From: Falsibacillus pallidus | GTDB lineage: Bacteria > Bacillota > Bacilli > Bacillales > DSM-25281 | Direction of reading: 5' to 3' | Assembly (NCBI RefSeq): GCF_003350505.1 | Contig: NZ_QQAY01000016.1 | Span: forward strand, 1 to 63,230 | Length of the DNA: 63,230 nt | In this document: positions 34,912-44,478 of the stretch, in pieces | Numbering within the stretch: position 1 is the stretch's first letter | Layout of the letters: each line of letters opens with the position of its first letter | The notes under the pieces: model-generated | What the model was told of the DNA's origin: nothing | What the model saw: the letters and a program-made list of their open reading frames with translations, nothing else | The model's database searches: none | Program-made: the position numbers and the translations under genes

Positions 34912-37900
34912 TTATTCCTTACTGCCAACAATTTCTGATTCTTCTTTTTTAGAATCAGGCGCGATGTTAAGAGTATCAGCTTGCTGCTGTTCTTCTTCAT
35001 CTTCCATATCGCGCATTTCTATTTCTTCTTCATCGCCGGAAAGGATCTTAACATCCATACCCAAACTTTGAAGTTCTTTGATCAATACTTTAAATGATTC
35101 TGGAACACCAGGTTCCGGAACGTTTTCTCCTTTGACGATGGCTTCGTATGTTTTCACACGGCCTACAACGTCATCGGATTTAACTGTAAGAATTTCTTGA
35201 AGCGTATAAGCTGCCCCATATGCTTCAAGCGCCCAAACCTCCATCTCACCGAAACGCTGACCACCGAATTGAGCTTTACCGCCCAACGGCTGCTGCGTAA
35301 CTAGAGAGTATGGTCCAGTAGAACGTGCATGAAGCTTATCGTCGACCATGTGAGCCAGTTTGATCATATACATGATACCGACAGATACACGGTTATCGAA
35401 CGGCTCGCCTGTTCTTCCATCGTAAAGGATGGTTTTTGCATCACGTGCCATGCCAGCTTCTTCAATGGTAGACCAGACATCTTCCTCACGCGCACCATCA
35501 AATACTGGAGATGCGACATGAATTCCCAACGTTCTGGCAGCCATTCCAAGGTGAAGCTCAAGCACCTGTCCGATATTCATACGTGATGGAACCCCTAATG
35601 GGTTAAGCATGATATCGATCGGTGTGCCGTCCGGCAAGTACGGCATATCTTCTTCCGGAAGGATTCTTGAGATAACCCCTTTGTTACCATGTCGTCCGGC
35701 CATCTTATCTCCTTCAGAAATCTTACGCTTCTGAACGATATAGACACGAACCAGCTGGTTAACACCTGGAGGAAGCTCATCTCCGTCTTCACGGTTGAAT
35801 ACTTTTACGTCAAGGATGATTCCTTCACCACCGTGAGGTACACGTAAAGAAGTATCGCGTACTTCACGTGCTTTCTCACCAAAGATCGCATGCAATAAAC
35901 GTTCTTCTGCTGTCAATTCAGTTACGCCCTTAGGTGTTACTTTTCCAACAAGCAGGTCTCCGTCTTTTACTTCTGCACCGACCCGGATGATTCCGCGTTC
36001 GTCAAGGTTGCGCAATGCGTCTTCCCCGACGTTAGGAATATCGCGAGTGATTTCTTCAGGTCCAAGTTTGGTATCGCGTGATTCTGACTCGTATTCTTCA
36101 ATGTGGATGGATGTGTAGACATCATCTTTCACAAGACGTTCGCTCATGATGATGGCATCTTCATAGTTGTATCCATCCCAAGTCATGAATCCGACCATAA
36201 CGTTGCGGCCTAGAGCCAATTCACCTTTTTCCATGGATGGACCGTCAGCAAGGATTTCACCTTTTGTCACACGGTTTCCTACAGCAACGATTGGACGCTG
36301 GTTGTAGCAAGTACCCTGATTGGAACGGATGAATTTTTGCATACGGTATTTATCAAGATCGCCTTTTACTTCCTGGCCATCTACTTCTTTGATGCGGCGA
36401 ACCCAAACTTCACGGGATTCAACATGTTCAACGATTCCTTCGTGTTTGCAGATTACTGCTGCACCGGAGTCTTTTGCAGATACATATTCCATACCTGTAC
36501 CGACGATTGGTGATTCAGGCTGCATGAGAGGTACAGCTTGGCGCTGCATGTTCGCTCCCATCAATGCACGGTTGGAGTCATCATTTTCTAAGAACGGGAT
36601 ACATGCAGTCGCAGCAGATACTACCTGCTTAGGAGATACATCCATGTAGTCGATGCGCTCTCTCTTGATAACTGTGTTTTCCCCTCTGAAACGAGCGATT
36701 ACTTCTTCATCAAGGAATTGCCCGTTGTCGCCCAAGCGAGCATTCGCCTGTGCCACAACATAGTTATCTTCCTCATCTGCAGTCAAGTAATCAATATGGT
36801 TAGTCACGTCCCCTGTTTCAGGATCGACGCGGCGATATGGCGTTTCGATAAATCCGAAGCGGTTGACTTTCGCAAATGATGAAAGCGAGTTGATCAATCC
36901 GATGTTCGGACCCTCTGGAGTTTCAATCGGACACATGCGGCCATAATGGGAGTAATGGACGTCACGCACTTCGAATCCAGCACGCTCACGAGTCAAACCG
37001 CCTGGTCCCAATGCAGATAGACGACGTTTATGCGTCAATTCAGCAAGAGGGTTGGTTTGATCCATGAACTGCGACAACTGGGAACTTCCGAAGAATTCTT
37101 TAATTGACGCAATCACAGGTCTGATGTTGATCAGCTGCTGAGGCGTGATTGTGTTGGTATCTTGAATGGACATTCTTTCGCGTACCACACGCTCCATACG
37201 GGATAAACCGATACGGAATTGATTCTGAAGCAACTCACCGACAGAACGAAGACGTCTGTTTCCTAGATGGTCGATATCATCTGTATCCCCTACTTCATGA
37301 AGCAAGTTGAAGAAGTAGCTGATAGAAGAAATGATATCTGCAGGAGTGATGTTTTTGATTGCTTCTTCTACAAAAGCGTTGGCAATGACGTTGATGTCCT
37401 TTTCGCCTTCCTCATTCGGTGCGAAAATTTTAATAGATTGCAGGACAATATCCTCTTCTACCACTCCACCGTTTTGGCGGAAAGTCTTAAATCCAACTCC
37501 GCTTTCAAGCTGAGGAAGGATTTTATCCAGGGTACGGCGGTCAAGAAGAGTTCCTTTTTCTGCAATGATCTCGCCTGTTTCAGGATCTGCCAATGTTTCA
37601 GCAAGCTTCTGATTGAACAGACGATTTTTGATATGAAGCTTTTTATTGATTTTATAGCGACCAACATTCGCTAGATCATAGCGTTTCGGATCGAAAAAGC
37701 GGGAAACCAATAGGCTCTTCGCATTTTCAACTGTAGGCGGTTCGCCCGGGCGCAAACGCTCATAGATTTCGAGAAGCGCTTTTTCAGTGCTTTCCGTATT
37801 GTCTTTTTCCAGCGTGTTGCGAATATATTCATTATCACCAACTAAATCGATGATTTCCTGGTCGGAGCCGAATCCAAGTGCACGCAATAGAACCGTTACC

Positions 37901-38472
37901 GGCAATTTGCGCGTGCGGTCGATGCGTACGTATACGACATCCTTCGCATCTGTTTCGTACTCAAGCCAAGCACCGCGGTTCGGAATAACAGTCGCAGTGA
38001 ATCCTTTTTTACCGTTCTTATCCAATTTACCGCTGTAATACACACTCGGAGAACGAACGAGCTGTGATACAATTACGCGTTCTGCCCCATTGATGACAAA
38101 AGTACCTGTTTCAGTCATCAGCGGGAAGTCACCCATAAATACATCTTGATCTTTTACTTCACCTGTTTCTTTGTTAACCAAACGTACCTTCACTCGAAGA
38201 GGCGCGGAGAATGTAACATCTCTTTCCTTTGATTCTTCAACTGAATACTTTGGCTCTCCAAGGGAATAGTCGATGAATTCCAAGGATAGGTTCCCTGTGA
38301 AATCTTCGATAGGAGAAATGTCGTGGAACATTTCTTTCAATCCCTCATCTAGAAACCATTGATAGGAAGATGTTTGGATTTCAATAAGGTTTGGAAGCTC
38401 CAAAACCTCACTGATACGCGCAAAACTTCTGCGTTGGCGGTGTCGTCCATACTGAACAAGTTGACCTGTCAA
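34912..38472 (-). CDS. rpoB: RNA polymerase subunit beta
   Basis: Beta (1186 residues) contains the rifampicin cluster ([20 protein letters not shown], wild type) and the switch segment [12 protein letters not shown], and ends in an acidic tail. I chose TTG at 38470-38472 ([15 protein letters not shown]), 8 bp after GAGGGG and the same as the B. subtilis start. The GTG at 38481 overlaps the Shine-Dalgarno sequence. A hairpin at 38530-38570 precedes it. Confidence 0.99.
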   Translation of the reverse strand: MTGQLVQYGRHRQRRSFARISEVLELPNLIEIQTSSYQWFLDEGLKEMFHDISPIEDFTGNLSLEFIDYSLGEPKYSVEESKERDVTFSAPLRVKVRLVNKETGEVKDQDVFMGDFPLMTETGTFVINGAERVIVSQLVRSPSVYYSGKLDKNGKKGFTATVIPNRGAWLEYETDAKDVVYVRIDRTRKLPVTVLLRALGFGSDQEIIDLVGDNEYIRNTLEKDNTESTEKALLEIYERLRPGEPPTVENAKSLLVSRFFDPKRYDLANVGRYKINKKLHIKNRLFNQKLAETLADPETGEIIAEKGTLLDRRTLDKILPQLESGVGFKTFRQNGGVVEEDIVLQSIKIFAPNEEGEKDINVIANAFVEEAIKNITPADIISSISYFFNLLHEVGDTDDIDHLGNRRLRSVGELLQNQFRIGLSRMERVVRERMSIQDTNTITPQQLINIRPVIASIKEFFGSSQLSQFMDQTNPLAELTHKRRLSALGPGGLTRERAGFEVRDVHYSHYGRMCPIETPEGPNIGLINSLSSFAKVNRFGFIETPYRRVDPETGDVTNHIDYLTADEEDNYVVAQANARLGDNGQFLDEEVIARFRGENTVIKRERIDYMDVSPKQVVSAATACIPFLENDDSNRALMGANMQRQAVPLMQPESPIVGTGMEYVSAKDSGAAVICKHEGIVEHVESREVWVRRIKEVDGQEVKGDLDKYRMQKFIRSNQGTCYNQRPIVAVGNRVTKGEILADGPSMEKGELALGRNVMVGFMTWDGYNYEDAIIMSERLVKDDVYTSIHIEEYESESRDTKLGPEEITRDIPNVGEDALRNLDERGIIRVGAEVKDGDLLVGKVTPKGVTELTAEERLLHAIFGEKAREVRDTSLRVPHGGEGIILDVKVFNREDGDELPPGVNQLVRVYIVQKRKISEGDKMAGRHGNKGVISRILPEEDMPYLPDGTPIDIMLNPLGVPSRMNIGQVLELHLGMAARTLGIHVASPVFDGAREEDVWSTIEEAGMARDAKTILYDGRTGEPFDNRVSVGIMYMIKLAHMVDDKLHARSTGPYSLVTQQPLGGKAQFGGQRFGEMEVWALEAYGAAYTLQEILTVKSDDVVGRVKTYEAIVKGENVPEPGVPESFKVLIKELQSLGMDVKILSGDEEEIEMRDMEDEEEQQQADTLNIAPDSKKEESEIVGSKE

Positions 38473-38529
38473 CTGATTCACCCCTCAAATCAAGCGTTTT
38501 GATTGCGTCTATAATGCCTATTGACAAGG

Positions 38530-38570
38530 AAAAGCCCTTCCTCAACAGACAAAAAGAAAAAGGGTTTTTT
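38530..38570 (-). terminator. Terminator-like hairpin in the rpoBC leader
   Basis: On the minus strand CCCTTTTTC (38556-38564) pairs with GAGGAAGGG (38535-38543), flanked by A-rich and CTTTTCC tracts. It may act as an attenuator setting rpoBC levels. On the plus strand it also looks like a terminator, but no plus-strand gene reads into it. Confidence 0.45.
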
Positions 38571-38696
38571 ATTAAAAACCACATTTTCACATGACGAGCT
38601 ATTATTTTATAATACTTTCCAATCTATCCAAATTTTATACAATCTATGTATGAAATAGATAGAATTCCGGAAAATAATATATTGGCATTTTATAAT

Positions 38697-38725
38697 GCTA
38701 ACATAGCCTAAATTAGCAGTCAATA
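38697..38725 (-). promoter_or_regulatory. Candidate sigma-A promoter of rpoBC
   Basis: On the minus strand TTGACT, a 17 bp spacer and TAGCAT. The -35 box overlaps the TGA stop codon of ybxB. The -10 box is imperfect, so this is a candidate; part of rpoBC transcription could come from the rplJ promoter. Confidence 0.5.
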
Positions 38726-39322
38726 TTTTTTTGCTCTAATGATAAAATAACCCTTGCTTTTTTCTACAATATCTACTTCGGTAAATAATCCTTCTAATTT
38801 CGCCTTTGCACTTGGCGCCCCCTGCTTTTTTTGGATGACCACCCAAAGCTCTCCATTGTCAGCTAAAACCTTATGGCTCTGCTCAAAAATATCGTGCACC
38901 ACTGTTTTTCCGGCACGGATAGGGGGATTGGTGATGACTGCAGCGAACCCTGATTCCTTCACGCCTATCAGACGATCACTTTCATAGATCCGAACATTCT
39001 CAACGTGATTCGCTTTCGCATTTTCCTCTGCAAGAGAGAGTGCACGCTGGTTAACATCTATCATATGAACTGTCCGCTCCGGCTCGCTTTTTGCAATACT
39101 CAGCCCGATGGGACCATAACCGCAGCCGACATCAAGGATAGGACCTTTCGTGTCCGGAGTTTCAAACGTTTCTATCAAAAGCCTTGAACCAAAGTCCACT
39201 TCGCTTTTCGAAAAGACTCCGGTATCGGTCTTAAAGCGGAACGTGTGATTTTTCAACCGAAACTCCCAATACTGAGGTTCACTTTTTACTTCAGGTGTTC
39301 GGGAATAATAATGATTTGACAT
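38720..39322 (-). CDS. ybxB: Class I SAM-dependent methyltransferase, RsmC-like (YbxB)
   Basis: This 200-residue protein has the SAM-binding motif DVGCGYGPIGL and the catalytic NPPIRAGK motif of RNA or protein N-methyltransferases. It resembles the C-terminal half of E. coli RsmC (16S rRNA G1207) and is B. subtilis YbxB by position between rplL and rpoB. The exact target is inferred. A strong terminator precedes it, so it may be weakly expressed by read-through. Confidence 0.88.
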   Translation of the reverse strand: MSNHYYSRTPEVKSEPQYWEFRLKNHTFRFKTDTGVFSKSEVDFGSRLLIETFETPDTKGPILDVGCGYGPIGLSIAKSEPERTVHMIDVNQRALSLAEENAKANHVENVRIYESDRLIGVKESGFAAVITNPPIRAGKTVVHDIFEQSHKVLADNGELWVVIQKKQGAPSAKAKLEGLFTEVDIVEKSKGYFIIRAKKY

Positions 39323-39386
39323 TCAAATCACCTCCTAAAGGAGACTGTCAGCAGAGAAAAGTTGAGGATTTATTTTAAAGAAGAAA

Positions 39387-39411
39387 AAAGCCCGCTTAGC
39401 AAGCGAGCTTT
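39387..39411 (-). terminator. Terminator between rplL and ybxB
   Basis: On the minus strand AAAGCTCGCTT pairs with AAGCGGGCTTT (11 bp with a G-U pair) around GCT, followed by TTTTCTTC. It probably lowers transcription from rplJL into ybxB-rpoBC, keeping L12 in excess. Confidence 0.85.
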
Positions 39412-39426
39412 TCATTTACAAGAAGA

Positions 39427-39792
39427 TTACTTAACTTCAACAACGGCTCCAACTTCTTCAAGCTTGCCTTTAAGTTCTTCAGCTTCTTCTTTAGCGATGC
39501 CTTCTTTAAGAGCTTTAGGAGTGTTATCAACAAGTTCTTTCGCTTCTTTAAGACCAAGGCCTGTGATTTCGCGAACAACTTTGATAACTTTGATTTTTTG
39601 TGCACCAGCTTCAGTTAGTACAACATCAAATTCAGTTTTTTCAGCTGCAGCGTCTCCACCAGCAGCTCCACCCATCATTGCTACAGGAGCAGCAGCAGTT
39701 ACACCAAATTCTTCTTCAATTGCTTTTACAAGATCGTTAAGATCAAGAACTGTCATTTCTTTGATCGCTTCGATGATTTGTTCTTTAGTCAT
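39427..39792 (-). CDS. rplL: 50S ribosomal protein L7/L12
   Basis: L12 (121 residues) forms the mobile stalk that recruits translation GTPases. N-terminal dimer helix, an Ala/Gly-rich hinge (about 35-52) and the C-terminal domain [20 protein letters not shown] are visible. It follows rplJ by 69 bp. Confidence 0.98.
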   Translation of the reverse strand: MTKEQIIEAIKEMTVLDLNDLVKAIEEEFGVTAAAPVAMMGGAAGGDAAAEKTEFDVVLTEAGAQKIKVIKVVREITGLGLKEAKELVDNTPKALKEGIAKEEAEELKGKLEEVGAVVEVK

Positions 39793-39861
39793 GATATATT
39801 TCCTCCTTAATTTTTACATTAATAGTATTGTTTTTTTGCCTGTAATCAGGCGAACGCTGTA

Positions 39862-40362
39862 TTAAGCGCCTTGTTCTTCTTTTTGTTCTGCCACTGCTTT
39901 AGCAGCAAGGGCAAAGTTGCGCATAGGTGCTTGAAGTACGCTAAGCAACATAGAAAGCAAGCCTTCGCGAGATGGTAGTTCTGCAAGTGCTTTGATTTCT
40001 TCAACAGTTGCAATGTTTCCTTCGATGACACCAGCTTTGATTTCCAAAGCTTCATGCTTTTTAGCAAAGTCGTTAAGAACTTTCGCAGGAGCTACGACAT
40101 CTTCAGTACTGAACGCGATTGCGTTAGGACCTGTAAGAGCGTCATTCAACCCACTAAGTTCTGCTGCATCAGCCGCACGGCGAGTCATCGTGTTTTTGTA
40201 CACTTTGAACTCGATTCCAGCTTCACGAAGCTGCTTACGAAGTTCTGTCACCTCTGCAACGCTCAATCCACGGTAGTCAACTACGATAGTAGACACACTG
40301 GATTTGAATTTCTCAGAGATTTCGTTTACTAGTTGTTTCTTTTGTTCTAAAACGCTGCTCAT
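39862..40362 (-). CDS. rplJ: 50S ribosomal protein L10
   Basis: L10 (166 residues) anchors L12 dimers at the stalk base and, in Bacilli, binds its own leader to lower expression. N-terminal [19 protein letters not shown] and the C-terminal L12-binding helix are present. The L10 leader lies upstream at 40454-40575. Confidence 0.98.
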   Translation of the reverse strand: MSSVLEQKKQLVNEISEKFKSSVSTIVVDYRGLSVAEVTELRKQLREAGIEFKVYKNTMTRRAADAAELSGLNDALTGPNAIAFSTEDVVAPAKVLNDFAKKHEALEIKAGVIEGNIATVEEIKALAELPSREGLLSMLLSVLQAPMRNFALAAKAVAEQKEEQGA

Positions 40363-40453
40363 CCTTACACCTCCTGTAGATTTGTCAGCAGCTGCAGCAA
40401 ATGCCGCATCTGCTTCTACTTACTAGATGAACATTCATACCGACAATAATAAA

Positions 40454-40575
40454 GCCTCCACATCTGAAAGTAGACATGGAGGCGCAATATCGAATAGCGA
40501 ACGCTAAACGTTATATATATCGCGATTACCTCGGCAGGAAATTAAGCTTTTAAGAGCTCCTGCTGTCTACGGTAT
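40454..40575 (-). ncRNA. L10 leader with attenuator
   Basis: The minus strand reads ACCGTAGACAGCAGGAGCTC, then TTAAAAGCTTAATTTCCTGC CGAGGT, the diagnostic core of the Bacillus L10 leader. It ends in a terminator stem (GCCTCCATGTCT/AGATGTGGAGGC, 40454-40483) followed by TTTATTATT. L10 bound with L12 is expected to favour termination and lower rplJ-rplL. Confidence 0.9.
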
Positions 40576-40604
40576 AAATGTTTTCTATTTATACAACAAA
40601 ACAC

Positions 40605-40633
40605 ATTTTACTAGATGCATTTTGTAAAGTCAA
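40605..40633 (-). promoter_or_regulatory. Sigma-A promoter of rplJ-rplL
   Basis: On the minus strand TTGACT (40628-40633), a 17 bp spacer and TAAAAT (40605-40610). It lies between the rplA stop and the L10 leader. Confidence 0.7.
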
Positions 40634-40641
40634 CTCTTTTT

Positions 40642-41340
40642 TTACTTCGCTGCGAAAGAAGAAGGATCAACTTTTACACCAGGGCCCATTGTAGTAGTTA
40701 CAGTAAGATTCTTCATGTAAGTACCTTTAGCCGCAGATGGCTTAGCTTTAAGCATAGTATCGAAGATTGTTGTAAAGTTTTCAACCAGCTTGTTGTCTTC
40801 GAAAGACACTTTACCGATTGGAACATGAACGTTACCGGATTTATCAACACGGTATTCTACTTTACCAGCTTTGATTTCGTTGACAGCTTTTTCTACATCG
40901 AAAGTAACTGTGCCAGTTTTAGGGTTTGGCATTAAACCTTTTGGTCCCAATACGCGACCGATTTTACCAACTTCACCCATCATGTCAGGAGTTGCAACGA
41001 TTACGTCGAACTCGAACCAACCTTGTTGGATCTTAGTGATGTAATCAGCATCGCCTACGTAGTCAGCTCCAGCAGCTTCTGCTTCTTTCGCTTTTTCACC
41101 TTTAGCAAATACCAATACGCGTTGTGTTTTACCAGTACCGTTCGGAAGAACGACTGCACCACGGATTTGTTGGTCAGCTTTCTTAGGATCTACGCCAAGA
41201 CGGAATGCAACTTCTACAGATGCATCGAATTTAGTGAAGTTAGCTTTTTTAGCCAACTCGATAGCTTCTTCAACAGAATAAGCTTTTGTACGGTCTACTA
41301 ATTTTACAGCTTCAAGATATTTTTTACCTTTTTTCGCCAT
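40642..41340 (-). CDS. rplA: 50S ribosomal protein L1
   Basis: L1 (232 residues) forms the E-site stalk and in many bacteria represses rplKA by binding its m[21 protein letters not shown] and the C-terminal [12 protein letters not shown] are typical. A hairpin-bearing 117 bp gap separates it from rplK. Confidence 0.98.
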   Translation of the reverse strand: MAKKGKKYLEAVKLVDRTKAYSVEEAIELAKKANFTKFDASVEVAFRLGVDPKKADQQIRGAVVLPNGTGKTQRVLVFAKGEKAKEAEAAGADYVGDADYITKIQQGWFEFDVIVATPDMMGEVGKIGRVLGPKGLMPNPKTGTVTFDVEKAVNEIKAGKVEYRVDKSGNVHVPIGKVSFEDNKLVENFTTIFDTMLKAKPSAAKGTYMKNLTVTTTMGPGVKVDPSSFAAK

Positions 41341-41457
41341 GATAAACTTCCTCCTTGATTGTGGTTTTAGCGGAATGACCTCCCACGAATAAAGGTTGCG
41401 GGTGAAGAGCTTTCAACCTCGCAACCTTGTCCAACTGAAACAATTCATTTACATGGA
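41341..41457 (-). promoter_or_regulatory. rplK-rplA intercistronic RNA, possible L1-binding site
   Basis: On the minus strand GGTTGCGAGG pairs with CCCGCAACC, and the following GTGGGAGGTCATTCCGC resembles an L1 target by its GGGAGG bulge context just before the rplA ribosome binding site. Feedback by L1 is known in related bacteria; here it is inferred. Confidence 0.4.
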
Positions 41458-41883
41458 TTAGTCTTCGATGACGATACCCATGCTGCGTGCAGTACCTTCG
41501 ACCATGCGCATTGCTGATTCAACACTTGCAGCATTCAGGTCAGGCATTTTTGTTTCAGCAATCTCACGTACCTTGTCACGTTTGACTGTTGCAACCTTTT
41601 TACGGTTAGGTTCTCCAGAACCTGACTCGATGCCAGCCGCTTTCTTTAAAAGAACAGCTGCAGGCGGAGTCTTCGTAATGAATGTAAATGAACGGTCTTC
41701 AAATACCGTGATTTCAACTGGAATGATTAAGCCAGCTTGATCTGCTGTACGAGCGTTGAATTCTTTACAGAATCCCATGATGTTAACACCAGCTTGACCC
41801 AATGCAGGTCCAACAGGTGGTGCAGGGTTCGCTTTACCAGCAGGAATTTGCAATTTAACAAGTTTAATTACTTTTTTAGCCAC
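41458..41883 (-). CDS. rplK: 50S ribosomal protein L11
   Basis: L11 forms the GTPase-associated centre with L10 and is needed for RelA activation. I chose GTG at 41881-41883, 8 bp after AAGGAGG, giving 141 residues. This matches B. subtilis. The upstream ORF extension is not supported. The proline-rich N-terminal segment [20 protein letters not shown], the thiostrepton-site region, is intact. Confidence 0.98.
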   Translation of the reverse strand: MAKKVIKLVKLQIPAGKANPAPPVGPALGQAGVNIMGFCKEFNARTADQAGLIIPVEITVFEDRSFTFITKTPPAAVLLKKAAGIESGSGEPNRKKVATVKRDKVREIAETKMPDLNAASVESAMRMVEGTARSMGIVIED

Positions 41884-42014
41884 GAGACACACCTCCTTAA
41901 GTCCGTGATGTGGTAATAGGGCTCTGGCCCTCCCACTCATATAGATGTCTTTATGATTATAAAGTACTTCAACATATGTTCAGTCTCTCAGATTGAGACA
42001 TACTGACCTTTGAA

Positions 42015-42043
42015 ATATTATCATTTATCCAGAAATATTTCAA
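42015..42043 (-). promoter_or_regulatory. Sigma-A promoter of rplK-rplA
   Basis: On the minus strand TTGAAA (42038-42043), a 17 bp spacer and TAATAT (42015-42020). It lies just downstream of nusG. Confidence 0.75.
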
Positions 42044-42054
42044 GTTGTTTTCCA

Positions 42055-42588
42055 TTATAATTTATCAACTTGTATAAAATCAAGCTCAACCGGCGTTTCC
42101 CGGCCAAACATATTGACCATGACTTTGACTTTTCCTTTGTCGCGGTCGATCTCTTCGACAGTACCTGTGAAGTTCGCAAATGGACCTTCTTTGACAGATA
42201 CAGTCTCGCCCAATGTGTAGGAGACATCCACTCGCTTTTCTTCCATTCCCATATGTTTAAGGATTGTCACAACTTCCTCAGGAAGAAGCGGAGTCGGCTT
42301 CGATCCGGAACCGGAAGAACCAACGAATCCTGTAACACCAGGCGTGTTCCGTACAACATACCATGAATCATCCGTCATGATGATTTCTACAAGCACGTAG
42401 CCAGGGAATACTTTCCTTTTTACCACTTTTTTCTTTCCGTTCTTGATATCAGTTTCTTCCTCTTCAGGTACGATCACACGAAAAATCTTATCTTGCATCC
42501 CCATTGTTTCGACACGCTTCTCCAGGTTTGCTTTAACTTTATTTTCGTATCCTGAATACGTATGGACAACATACCAATTCTTTTCCAT
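42055..42588 (-). CDS. nusG: Transcription elongation factor NusG
   Basis: NusG (177 residues) has an N-terminal NGN domain (NWYVVHTYSGYENKVKANL) that binds RNA polymerase and a C-terminal KOW domain (GPFANFTGTVEEIDRDKGKV). In Bacillus it promotes pausing at specific T-rich sites. A terminator lies between secE and nusG, so expression may be partly attenuated. Confidence 0.98.
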   Translation of the reverse strand: MEKNWYVVHTYSGYENKVKANLEKRVETMGMQDKIFRVIVPEEEETDIKNGKKKVVKRKVFPGYVLVEIIMTDDSWYVVRNTPGVTGFVGSSGSGSKPTPLLPEEVVTILKHMGMEEKRVDVSYTLGETVSVKEGPFANFTGTVEEIDRDKGKVKVMVNMFGRETPVELDFIQVDKL

Positions 42589-42666
42589 TCTGCAGGACTA
42601 TGCGTCCTTCCCTCCCTAAAAAAAATATAGTCAGCGGATTCCGCTGCTGTTTTTAAACCAAAATTA

Positions 42667-42689
42667 AAAAACCCGCAGGACGGGTTTTT
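42667..42689 (-). terminator. Terminator between secE and nusG
   Basis: On the minus strand AAAACCCG pairs with CGGGTTTT around TCCTG and runs into TTAATTTT. It could give partial termination between secE and nusG. Confidence 0.8.
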
Positions 42690-42778
42690 GAAAGAAAAAT
42701 TCTTATCTACCCCCATTATACCATGAGGGAATAGAAGTTATTCAAAGTAACCTTAAAAATTTCTTCTCTACTATGATA

Positions 42779-42961
42779 CTATTCTAAAATGAGTCGGACA
42801 AGCTTAGAAATTCCTAAATCTACAACAGCAAAGAATAAAGTAAGAAAAATGACAGTTGCAAACACTGTGACCGTATAGCCTGTTAGTTCTTTTCTTTTTG
42901 GCCAGCTGACCTTTCTCATTTCGGATGTAACATTGCGGAAGAATTGCGTTATGCTAGACAT
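42779..42961 (-). CDS. secE: Preprotein translocase subunit SecE
   Basis: SecE (60 residues) clamps SecY. An amphipathic cytoplasmic helix with the conserved KVSWPKRKEL motif precedes one membrane helix. I chose the ATG after GGAGGTC at about 8 bp (MSSITQFF); an upstream TTG overlaps the Shine-Dalgarno sequence. It lies between rpmGB and nusG. Confidence 0.96.
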   Translation of the reverse strand: MSSITQFFRNVTSEMRKVSWPKRKELTGYTVTVFATVIFLTLFFAVVDLGISKLVRLILE

Positions 42962-43008
42962 TTGTGTGACCTCCAACTCGTAAAATCGGCGATTTATCTC
43001 AAAGGGAC

Positions 43009-43155
43009 CTACTTTGTTTCCTTATGGATGGTGTGGTCATTGCAGGTTTTGCAAAACTTCCTCAATTCCAACCTATCTCCGCTTGGCGCTTTATGATTAG
43101 TAGAATAGTTGCGGGAACTGCAAACAGAACATGCCAATACGACCTTTTTACTCAT
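43009..43155 (-). CDS. rpmGB: 50S ribosomal protein L33 (zinc form)
   Basis: This 48-residue gene was found by direct translation. It starts [17 protein letters not shown] and ends [10 protein letters not shown]. Zinc ligands are Cys9, Cys12, Cys35 and Cys38, so it is the zinc-binding form. It lies directly upstream of secE, as rpmGB does in B. subtilis, and behind a good promoter. An AGGTGG site precedes the ATG at 43153-43155. Confidence 0.95.
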   Translation of the reverse strand: MSKKVVLACSVCSSRNYSTNHKAPSGDRLELRKFCKTCNDHTIHKETK

Positions 43156-43193
43156 AATTACCACCTAATTCACTGCATCTTTTCATCCATAAA

Positions 43194-43222
43194 ACAATAA
43201 CATGCAATAGAGAGTGTGTCAA
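43194..43222 (-). promoter_or_regulatory. Sigma-A promoter of rpmGB-secE-nusG
   Basis: On the minus strand TTGACA (43217-43222), a 17 bp spacer and TATTGT (43194-43199), 16 bp after the sigH stop codon. Confidence 0.78.
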
Positions 43223-43238
43223 TACGAACCCCATTTTT

Positions 43239-43889
43239 TTACAGACTGAATTCCCTTACTTCTAAATACCGTTCTAATTTTCTTTTCACCCTTTGAAGGG
43301 CATTATCAATAGATTTCACATGGCGATTGAGTTCTTCTGAAATTTCCTGATAGGACTGCCCGTCCAGATAAAGGGCTAGGACCTTTCTTTCAAGGTCGCT
43401 GAGCAGTTCAGTCATTTTATCCTCGATATTGTCGAATTCTTCGCGGTTAATGATTAATTCTTCAGGATTCATGACCTTCGTCCCCGAAATGACATCCATA
43501 AGGGTCCTGTCAGACTCTTCATCATAGATGGGCTTATCGAGGGAAACGTAGGAATTCAGCGGGATATGCTTTTGCCTGGTGGCTGTCTTGATAGCTGTGA
43601 TGATCTGCCTTGTGATGCATAATTCTGCAAAGGCTTTAAAAGAGGTAAGCTTGTCCTCTTTATAGTCGCGGATCGCTTTATACAAGCCGATCATGCCTTC
43701 TTGCACGATGTCTTCTTTATCCGCTCCTATCAAGAAATATGACCTGGCTTTCGCTCTCACAAAATTCCGATATTTTTGAATAAGGAAATCCAAGGCTTCG
43801 CTTTCGCCTTGGTGGACCAAATCTACTAGGTGTTCATCTTCAAGCTGCTCGTAATCTTCTATAATTCCTATTCCTTTGTTTGAGCTCAA
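43239..43889 (-). CDS. sigH: RNA polymerase sigma factor SigH
   Basis: Sigma-H (216 residues) directs early-sporulation and post-exponential genes. Region 2 contains DIVQEGMIGLYKAIRDY and the region 4 helix-turn-helix lies in YQEISEELNRHVKSIDNALQ. I chose TTG at 43887-43889, 7 bp after AAGGGGGG, consistent with B. subtilis. A GTG one codon earlier is possible. Its own promoter is at 43932-43961. Confidence 0.97.
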   Translation of the reverse strand: MSSNKGIGIIEDYEQLEDEHLVDLVHQGESEALDFLIQKYRNFVRAKARSYFLIGADKEDIVQEGMIGLYKAIRDYKEDKLTSFKAFAELCITRQIITAIKTATRQKHIPLNSYVSLDKPIYDEESDRTLMDVISGTKVMNPEELIINREEFDNIEDKMTELLSDLERKVLALYLDGQSYQEISEELNRHVKSIDNALQRVKRKLERYLEVREFSL

Positions 43890-43931
43890 CACAAGTCCCC
43901 CCTTGACCGCGCAAAAACAATAGATAGAAAT

Positions 43932-43961
43932 ATTATACAGCACGGTTTTTCAAGGCGTCAA
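43932..43961 (-). promoter_or_regulatory. Sigma-A promoter of sigH
   Basis: On the minus strand TTGACG (43956-43961), an 18 bp spacer and TATAAT (43932-43937). It lies just after the rae1 stop. In B. subtilis the sigH promoter is repressed by AbrB; no AbrB site can be read reliably here. Confidence 0.75.
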
Positions 43962-43965
43962 CCGC

Positions 43966-44475
43966 TCATCCTTCTCCCCGGCGCCATTTTTCGAAAATTT
44001 CTGCAACTTCTTTAGAGAGTGGAATCTTGGATGAAGGCCGTACCTGCTGGTCTTTTTCCAGTTTTTTCTCAATCTTCCGGTCGATTGCATTTATTTCGTT
44101 CAACAATTCCCGCGCCGACTTCCTCAGGGCTCCCTGTCCGAAAATCGCCCACTGTTCTGTATAATCCGATGTAGCCACATGGATCTGGGTTTTGATGTTG
44201 TTCATTTCGATCGCCAATTTTTCAATCCGTTCATCGGCTGTCTCGTTTTCCCGCGTAAAAAGGACATCGACGCGGAAATTCCGATACTTCCTTTCGATCC
44301 CTTTGACATAGTAAGCATCGAATATGACGATCACCTTATACCCTGTATATCCCTGATAATCTGCTAACCGTTCAATCAGCCGATCCCTCGCAGCAGATAA
44401 GTCCTTCTTTTTCAGCTCCCTTAGTTCCGGCCAGGCTCCAATGATGTTATAGCCATCGACAAGGAGAATATCCAT
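43966..44475 (-). CDS. rae1: Ribosome-associated endoribonuclease Rae1 (YacP, NYN domain)
   Basis: This 169-residue NYN/PIN-like protein has the acidic motif LLVDGYNIIGAW, the ATSDYTEQWA segment and a basic C-terminal tail. B. subtilis Rae1 enters the ribosomal A site and cuts certain mRNAs during translation. It starts 3 bp after the rlmB stop, in the order cysS-mrnC-rlmB-rae1-sigH. Confidence 0.93.
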   Translation of the reverse strand: MDILLVDGYNIIGAWPELRELKKKDLSAARDRLIERLADYQGYTGYKVIVIFDAYYVKGIERKYRNFRVDVLFTRENETADERIEKLAIEMNNIKTQIHVATSDYTEQWAIFGQGALRKSARELLNEINAIDRKIEKKLEKDQQVRPSSKIPLSKEVAEIFEKWRRGEG

Positions 44476-44478
44476 CGG

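Noticed and set aside
38530-38570. Plus-strand terminator marking an unseen plus-strand gene
   Set aside because: The hairpin does have a T-run on the plus strand, but no supported plus-strand gene or promoter lies upstream.
39362-39865. 167-codon plus-strand ORF opposite rplL
   Set aside because: It is the antisense frame of an Ala/Glu-rich gene, giving a Ser/Ala-rich product. No start signal is seen.
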